64,000 nucleotides of DNA from an uncultured bacterium. GTDB taxonomy: Bacteria; Actinomycetota; Coriobacteriia; Coriobacteriales; Coriobacteriaceae. The notes beneath the pieces were generated by a model. The model was not told the origin of the DNA. It did no database searches and saw only the letters and a list, made by a program, of their open reading frames with translations. The stretch is from positions 62,001 to 126,000 of the forward strand of contig CATWBO010000001.1 of assembly GCA_958349055.1 (NCBI GenBank), in the 5' to 3' direction. Made by a program: the position numbers and the translations under genes. Positions 59,826 through 64,000 of the stretch are shown here, in pieces; positions within the stretch are counted from its first letter, which is position 1, and every line of letters starts with the position of its first letter.

Positions 59826-60869
59826 ATGGAAAAGCTCGATGTGGTGAATGCGGCGCTTGCCGCCCTGCGTGCTGGCGAGACGTGCGAGCTCGTGGTCGTG
59901 GCCGGCACGGCGGGGTCGTCGCCGCGCGGCGTTGGCGCCTGGATGGCCGTCTTTGCCGACGGTGGCCAGGCGGGCACTATCGGCGGCGGCAAGATTGAGC
60001 TCTTTGCGCTGGATGAGGCGCGCGAACTCCTGAGCGCGGGACAGTCGCGTCTGGTCCGCTACACCATGGGCGGCGAGAACTCCGATACCGGCATGATTTG
60101 CGGCGGAGCCATCTGCCTGTGCTATCTGCATCTGGATGCGACCAAGGCACCGTTGTTCCAGGAGATTGCCAATGTGCTGGCGTATCGACGCATCGGCGAC
60201 TTCGTCATTGACTTTGAGCCGTTTATCGCAAGCCCGCTCGAAAGTGATGCTGCTGAATACCATGGTGAGGAGTCGCGCCGCACCATTGTGGGTTGCCCCG
60301 GGCTTTCGCTGGTGGAAGAGGGGAGCAACGTCACCTACACCAACGCCGCCTCCGAGATTCCTCCCGCGCACATCGAGACGCTCTGCCCCGAGGGCCTGAC
60401 CTACATCTTTGGCTGCGGACACGTGGGCGCCGCGACGGCGCGCGTGCTCACGGCGGCGGGTTTTGCCGTCGTGGCTTGCGACGACCGCCCCGGCACGCTG
60501 ACCCCCGAATGGGTGCCCGGTGTCTACGACCGTCGTCTGGTCGACTACAAGAACCTGAGCAAGCAGTGCCCCATCGGCCCGCGCGACCTAGTGGTCGTCG
60601 CCACGGCGGGTCACAAGTCCGATATCGACGTGGTGATTCAGGCCATGCGCGCCAAGCCCGCCTATCTGGGCTGCTTGGGTTCGCGCCGTAAGACGGCCTT
60701 TGTGCGCGCCCGCCTGGAGCAGGAGGGCTTTACGCAGGACCAGATCGACGAGCTGCACCTGCCGATCGGCGTTGCCATTCAGGCCGAGGAACCCGAGGAG
60801 ATTGCCATCTCCATCGCTGCCGAGATGATCCACCTGCGCCGCACCAAGCTCGTCCCTCGCAAGCGCTAG
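59826..60869 (+). CDS. xdhC: XdhC/CoxI-family molybdenum cofactor sulfurase/insertion protein
   Basis: This 347-residue protein has the XdhC N-terminal domain (VVVAGTAGSSPRGVGAWM) and a C-terminal Rossmann domain (YIFGCGHVGAATARVLTAAGF, then CLGSRRKTAF). XdhC binds molybdenum cofactor and inserts it into xanthine dehydrogenases. The pairing with YqeB fits a role in maturing the fused dehydrogenase at 41733. Confidence 0.92.
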   Translation: MEKLDVVNAALAALRAGETCELVVVAGTAGSSPRGVGAWMAVFADGGQAGTIGGGKIELFALDEARELLSAGQSRLVRYTMGGENSDTGMICGGAICLCYLHLDATKAPLFQEIANVLAYRRIGDFVIDFEPFIASPLESDAAEYHGEESRRTIVGCPGLSLVEEGSNVTYTNAASEIPPAHIETLCPEGLTYIFGCGHVGAATARVLTAAGFAVVACDDRPGTLTPEWVPGVYDRRLVDYKNLSKQCPIGPRDLVVVATAGHKSDIDVVIQAMRAKPAYLGCLGSRRKTAFVRARLEQEGFTQDQIDELHLPIGVAIQAEEPEEIAISIAAEMIHLRRTKLVPRKR

Positions 60870-60886
60870 TCGCATCCCCATCAATA

Positions 60887-60953
60887 AGTTGCGGTGAAAT
60901 ACGGACTGTTTAAGCCAGTTAAGCCGTCAAACAGTCCCTATTTCACCGCAACT
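60887..60953. repeat. Long hairpin, copy 2 of the palindromic family
   Basis: Two 25-base arms (60887-60911 and 60929-60953) with one mismatch share their sequence with the arms at 58095-58173. It lies 17 bases after xdhC and within the 325-base gap before rplE. Confidence 0.92.
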
Positions 60954-61194
60954 GCCATTTTCCTCCGTCCCCTAGGAATCAATATGTGCGGGGGAGTTGT
61001 GGAGTTGTGCAGGCAGACGAGGTTTTTCTGGAAATACGCTCCCGATGCGCGTATAGTACCGATTGTTTTGTCGGCTCCTGCTGCGTCGAGTCCAAACCGC
61101 GAAATGCCATGAGCGGCGCGGATGCAGCCAGGAGGCACGAGGACAACCCATCGTGGCCACGCCCCGTGCTTAAAACCCCAAGAAGGAGTGAACA
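60954..61194 (+). promoter_or_regulatory. Promoter and leader of the rplE (spc) operon
   Basis: TATAGT at 61052-61057 is a likely -10, with no good -35. The leader to the rplE start is about 130 bases. No terminator or coding frame is convincing here. Because rplX ends in a terminator, this region must supply a promoter for the whole rplE-rpsE group. Confidence 0.6.
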
Positions 61195-61752
61195 ATGGCA
61201 GAAGAGAAGTACGTGCCGCGTCTGAAGACCAAGTACAACAACGAGGTCAAGCAGCAGCTTCAGGACAAGTTCCAGTACGAGAACGTCATGATGATCCCCA
61301 AGTTTGAGAAGATCGTCGTGAACATGGGTGTCGGCGAGGCCGCTACCGATTCCAAGGCCATCGACGGTGCCGTGCGCGACCTGCGCGCCATCACCGGCCA
61401 GCAGCCGATGATCACCCGTGCCCGCAAGTCCATCGCTACCTTCCGCCTGCGCGCCGGTATGCCGATCGGCTGCAAGGTTACCCTGCGTGGCGACCGTATG
61501 TGGGAGTTCTTCGATCGTCTGACCTCCGTCGCGATCCCCCGTATCCGCGACTTCCGCGGCATCTCCGCCAAGAGCTTCGACGGCCGTGGTAACTTCTCCA
61601 TGGGCGTCACCGAGCAGCTCATCTTCCCCGAGATCGACTTCGACTCCGTTGATCACCAGCGTGGTATGGACATCACTTTCGTGACCACCGCCAACACCGA
61701 TGAGGAGGCCAAGGCCCTTCTGGACGCCTTCGGTTTCCCGTTCAAGAAATAG
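61195..61752 (+). CDS. rplE: Large ribosomal subunit protein L5
   Basis: This 185-residue protein has MMIPKFEKIVVNMGVGEA and the GCKVTLRGDRMWEFFDRL signature. It binds 5S rRNA. AAGGAGTG precedes the ATG. In most bacteria rplE follows rplX directly; here 33.7 kb lie between. An eight-base hairpin (61768-61775 with 61790-61797) follows it. Confidence 0.97.
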   Translation: MAEEKYVPRLKTKYNNEVKQQLQDKFQYENVMMIPKFEKIVVNMGVGEAATDSKAIDGAVRDLRAITGQQPMITRARKSIATFRLRAGMPIGCKVTLRGDRMWEFFDRLTSVAIPRIRDFRGISAKSFDGRGNFSMGVTEQLIFPEIDFDSVDHQRGMDITFVTTANTDEEAKALLDAFGFPFKK

Positions 61753-61831
61753 GTTCACCTGCCCTATAAGCGCCGTTCCCACAAGGGGGCGGCGCTTGGG
61801 GCGAACAATACTCTATGTGAGGAGGATATAA

Positions 61832-62017
61832 GTGGCTAAGACATCGATGATCGTCAAGTGCAATCGCAAGCAGAAGTTCTCTACTCGTGAGTACACGCGC
61901 TGCCAGCGCTGCGGCCGTCCGCACTCTGTGTACCGCAAGTTCGGCCTGTGCCGCGTCTGCTTCCGCGAGCTTGCACTCAAGGGCGAGCTTCCCGGCGTTA
62001 AGAAGGCCAGCTGGTAA
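61832..62017 (+). CDS. rpsN: Small ribosomal subunit protein S14, zinc-binding type Z
   Basis: This 61-residue protein starts at GTG after GAGGAGG. Four cysteines in CQRCGRPHSVYRKFGLCRVC bind zinc, marking the short S14 type. Confidence 0.96.
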   Translation: MAKTSMIVKCNRKQKFSTREYTRCQRCGRPHSVYRKFGLCRVCFRELALKGELPGVKKASW

Positions 62018-62136
62018 GTCACTACCAGCGTTTCAAGCATCAGTTTGGAACAGGGAAAACGCGCTAAAAAGGCTTTGCCGTTAAGGGCGGCGAAGAACCA
62101 AGAGCACGTGTTCATCAAGAACGAAGGAGAATCTGT

Positions 62137-62535
62137 ATGAACCTTACAGACCCGATCGCAGATATGCTTACGCGCATCCGTAACGCTAACTCTGTGAACA
62201 AGGCCACGGTCTCCATGCCGAGCAGCAAGAAGCTCGTCGAGATCGCTCGTGTTCTGCACGAGGAGGGCTACATCGAGGGCTACGATGTCGAGGACACCGT
62301 TCCCCAGAAGACTCTGCACATCACGCTTAAGTATGGTCCCAAGAAGGCTAAGGTCATCAACGGCATCCGCCGCATTTCCAAGCCGGGCCTGCGTAAGTAC
62401 ACCGGCGTTGCCGACATGCCCCGCGTCCGCGGTGGCCTTGGTACCGCCATTATTTCCACCAGCCATGGCGTCATGACCGACCGCGATGCTCGCAAGCACA
62501 ACGTCGGCGGCGAGATCATCGCTTACGTCTGGTAA
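62137..62535 (+). CDS. rpsH: Small ribosomal subunit protein S8
   Basis: This 132-residue protein starts MNLTDPIADMLTRIRNANS and ends with the S8 signature GTAIISTSHGVMTDRDARKH. In E. coli S8 represses the spc operon by binding at the L5 start; the conserved site was not recognised here. GAAGGAGAA precedes the ATG. Confidence 0.97.
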   Translation: MNLTDPIADMLTRIRNANSVNKATVSMPSSKKLVEIARVLHEEGYIEGYDVEDTVPQKTLHITLKYGPKKAKVINGIRRISKPGLRKYTGVADMPRVRGGLGTAIISTSHGVMTDRDARKHNVGGEIIAYVW

Positions 62536-62568
62536 TTCGCTCGGTAGGTAGAAGGAAAGGAGATCACC

Positions 62569-63105
62569 GTGTCTCGTATCGGTAATAAGCCTGTCCAGAT
62601 TCCCGCCGGAGTCGAAGTGGCAGTCAACGGCAACAACGTTGTCGTCAAGGGCCCCAAGGGCCAGCTCGAGCTCGATGTCTTTGAGAAGCTCGCTATCAAC
62701 GTCGAGGACAACGTCCTCACCGTTTCCCGTCCCGACGACGAGCGTGAGACCCGTGCCCGCCACGGCCTCACCCGCGCCCTCATCCACAACATGGTTGTTG
62801 GCGTTTCCGAGGGCTTCGAGAAGAAGCTCGAGCTCGCCGGCGTCGGTTACCGCGTGCAGCAGAAGGGCAAGAACCTCGAGTTCTCCCTGGGCTTCTCGCA
62901 CCCCGTGATCGTCGAGGCTCCCGAGGGTATCACCTTCGAGGTTCCCGACAACACCCACGTGAACGTCAAGGGTATCAACAAGCAGCAGGTCGGTCAGATC
63001 GCCGCTGAGATCCGCGGCCATCGTCCTCCCGAGCCTTACAAGGGCAAGGGTATCCACTACGTTGGCGAGCACATCCGCCGCAAGCTGGGTAAGGCCGCCA
63101 AGTAG
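62569..63105 (+). CDS. rplF: Large ribosomal subunit protein L6
   Basis: This 178-residue protein starts at GTG (SRIGNKPVQIPAGVEV) after AAAGGAG and ends with the L6 signature PPEPYKGKGIHYVGE. It sits near the sarcin-ricin loop. Confidence 0.97.
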   Translation: MSRIGNKPVQIPAGVEVAVNGNNVVVKGPKGQLELDVFEKLAINVEDNVLTVSRPDDERETRARHGLTRALIHNMVVGVSEGFEKKLELAGVGYRVQQKGKNLEFSLGFSHPVIVEAPEGITFEVPDNTHVNVKGINKQQVGQIAAEIRGHRPPEPYKGKGIHYVGEHIRRKLGKAAK

Positions 63106-63130
63106 TCGTAACCGACTCACTCGCATAAGA

Positions 63131-63167
63131 CCAGCACCCCGTCAGGTGCTGGCAAGATCAACCTTTT
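63131..63167 (+). promoter_or_regulatory. Hairpin between rplF and rplR
   Basis: An eight-base-pair perfect stem (CCAGCACC 63131-63138 with GGTGCTGG 63145-63152) is followed ten bases later by TTTTT. It may be a weak attenuator or processing site in the operon. Confidence 0.5.
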
Positions 63168-63180
63168 TAGGAGTTTACGT

Positions 63181-63549
63181 ATGAACAAGCATAAGGCGAA
63201 GCTGGAAGGCCTCAAGCGTCGTCAGCGTCGTGTTCGCGGCAAGGTCTCGGGTACCTCCGAGCGTCCGCGTCTTCGCGTGACCCGTACTAACGCCAACATC
63301 TATGCCCAGATCATCGACGACAGCAAGGGCTCCAGCCTGACGCTCGTCTCTGCCTCGACCCTCGAGGCCGAGTTCAAGGGCACCCACACCTCGAACAAGG
63401 AGGCTGCGGAGAAGGTCGGTCAGCTCGTTGGCAAGCGCGCCATCGAGGCCGGCATCACCAAGGTCGCCTTCGATCGCGGTGGCCGTATCTACCATGGCCG
63501 CGTCAAGGCCCTCGCCGACGGTGCTCGTGCCGCCGGTCTCGAGTTCTAG
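63181..63549 (+). CDS. rplR: Large ribosomal subunit protein L18
   Basis: This 122-residue protein has the basic N-terminus RRQRRVRGKVSGTSERPRL and ends FDRGGRIYHGRVKALADGAR. It binds 5S rRNA with L5. TAGGAG precedes the ATG. Confidence 0.97.
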   Translation: MNKHKAKLEGLKRRQRRVRGKVSGTSERPRLRVTRTNANIYAQIIDDSKGSSLTLVSASTLEAEFKGTHTSNKEAAEKVGQLVGKRAIEAGITKVAFDRGGRIYHGRVKALADGARAAGLEF

Positions 63550-63563
63550 GAGGTATGTAGCAC

Positions 63564-64000
63564 ATGGCTCGTAATCAGAAGCAGCAGCGCGAGGCCTCCG
63601 AGTTCGAGGAGCGCGTCGTTTACATCAACCGCGTGTCGAAGACCGTCAAGGGTGGTCGTCGCATGAGCCTCGTCGCTCTCGTCGTCGTTGGCGACGGCAA
63701 GGGCAACGTCGGCGTTGGCATGGGCAAGTCCGCTGAGGTGCCCATGGCCATCTCCAAGGCGTCTCTCGATGCCAAGAAGAACATGTTCCACGTGCCGGTG
63801 ACCGATCAGGGCACCATTCCGCACGAGGTTCTCGGTCACTTTGGTGCCGGCCGCATCATCATCAAGCCCGCTGTCGAGGGTACCGGCGTTATCGCCGGCG
63901 GCGCTGTGCGTCCCCTCTTCGAGCTTGCTGGCATCAAGAACGTCCTGTCCAAGTCCCTCGGTACCGACAACGGCCTCAACATCATCAAGGCCGCCGTCGA
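63564..64000 (+). CDS. rpsE: Small ribosomal subunit protein S5, 3' end missing
   Basis: The first 145 residues are visible and the gene runs off the window end. It has the S5 double-stranded-RNA-binding core RVSKTVKGGRRMSLVALVVV and GKGNVGVGMGKSAEV. AGGAGG precedes the ATG by several bases. Confidence 0.96.
   Translation, partial: MARNQKQQREASEFEERVVYINRVSKTVKGGRRMSLVALVVVGDGKGNVGVGMGKSAEVPMAISKASLDAKKNMFHVPVTDQGTIPHEVLGHFGAGRIIIKPAVEGTGVIAGGAVRPLFELAGIKNVLSKSLGTDNGLNIIKAAV

Noticed and set aside
27493..61194. A mobile genetic element as the cause of the ribosomal split
   Set aside because: No integrase, transposase, phage or conjugation gene and no matching end repeats were seen, so the split is reported without naming an element.

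Overview
The window is a 64 kb stretch of high-GC, actinobacterial-type chromosome. It most resembles a strictly anaerobic gut member of the Coriobacteriia, probably Collinsella or a close relative. This is inferred from the fused AccD-AccA carboxyltransferase, an FabK-type enoyl reductase, a mannose-family PTS with anaerobically matured sulfatases, the selenium/molybdenum hydroxylase purine gene set, and dense short palindromic repeats between genes. No species assignment was tested.

Region by region. (1) 1-7866 is a complete type II fatty-acid/malonyl-CoA operon: fabK (5' end missing), fabD, fabG, fabF, accB, fabZ, accC and a fused accDA, closed by a terminator. (2) 7991-9805 carries a CDF cation exporter and a histidine phosphatase. 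(3) 9791-21389 is an island of about 11.5 kb bounded by direct copies of the 3' end of that phosphatase gene. It holds an agaS/nagA deletion scar, two DeoR-type regulators, a PTS EIIA-EIIB-EIIC-EIID set, two sulfatases without signal peptides, their radical-SAM maturase, a membrane-anchored helical-repeat protein, and an intact and a broken TauE/SafE anion permease. (4) 21390-27492 is the S10-type ribosomal protein operon from rplC to rplX, starting without rpsJ and ending in a strong terminator. (5) 27493-61194 is about 33.7 kb that separates rplX from rplE, genes that are normally adjacent. It contains an oxidoreductase with a DeoR regulator, an RluA-type pseudouridine synthase, a U32 protein, RidA, a small repeat-rich ATPase/nuclease-like island, and two blocks of a purine-degradation cluster. 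(6) 61195-64000 resumes the spc operon: rplE, rpsN, rpsH, rplF, rplR, rpsE (3' end cut off).

How the genes work together. The purine cluster (NCS2 permease, SsnA, YgfK, polyferredoxin, fused xanthine dehydrogenase; then DpaL, YgeY, YgeW, MocA, HyuA, YqeC, YqeB, XdhC) matches the set linked to anaerobic purine/urate breakdown in gut bacteria. Uptake, molybdenum hydroxylation, reductive ring opening, hydantoin/ureido hydrolysis, diaminopropionate lysis and carbamoyl transfer are all represented, with cofactor-maturation genes alongside. Each block begins with a divergent YheO/DauR-like PAS-HTH regulator. The sulfatase island reads as a pathway in which a sulfated sugar enters through the PTS as a phosphate, is desulfated in the cytoplasm, and the released anion leaves through the TauE-type permease; this is inference from gene content.

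The least expected signals are the split ribosomal operon, a family of 46-bp imperfect palindromes repeated every 62 bp in three clusters, duplicated long perfect hairpins, candidate structured leaders before rplC, rplB and rplN, a large structured element between dpaL and ygeY, and paired 15-bp palindromes before dpaL.
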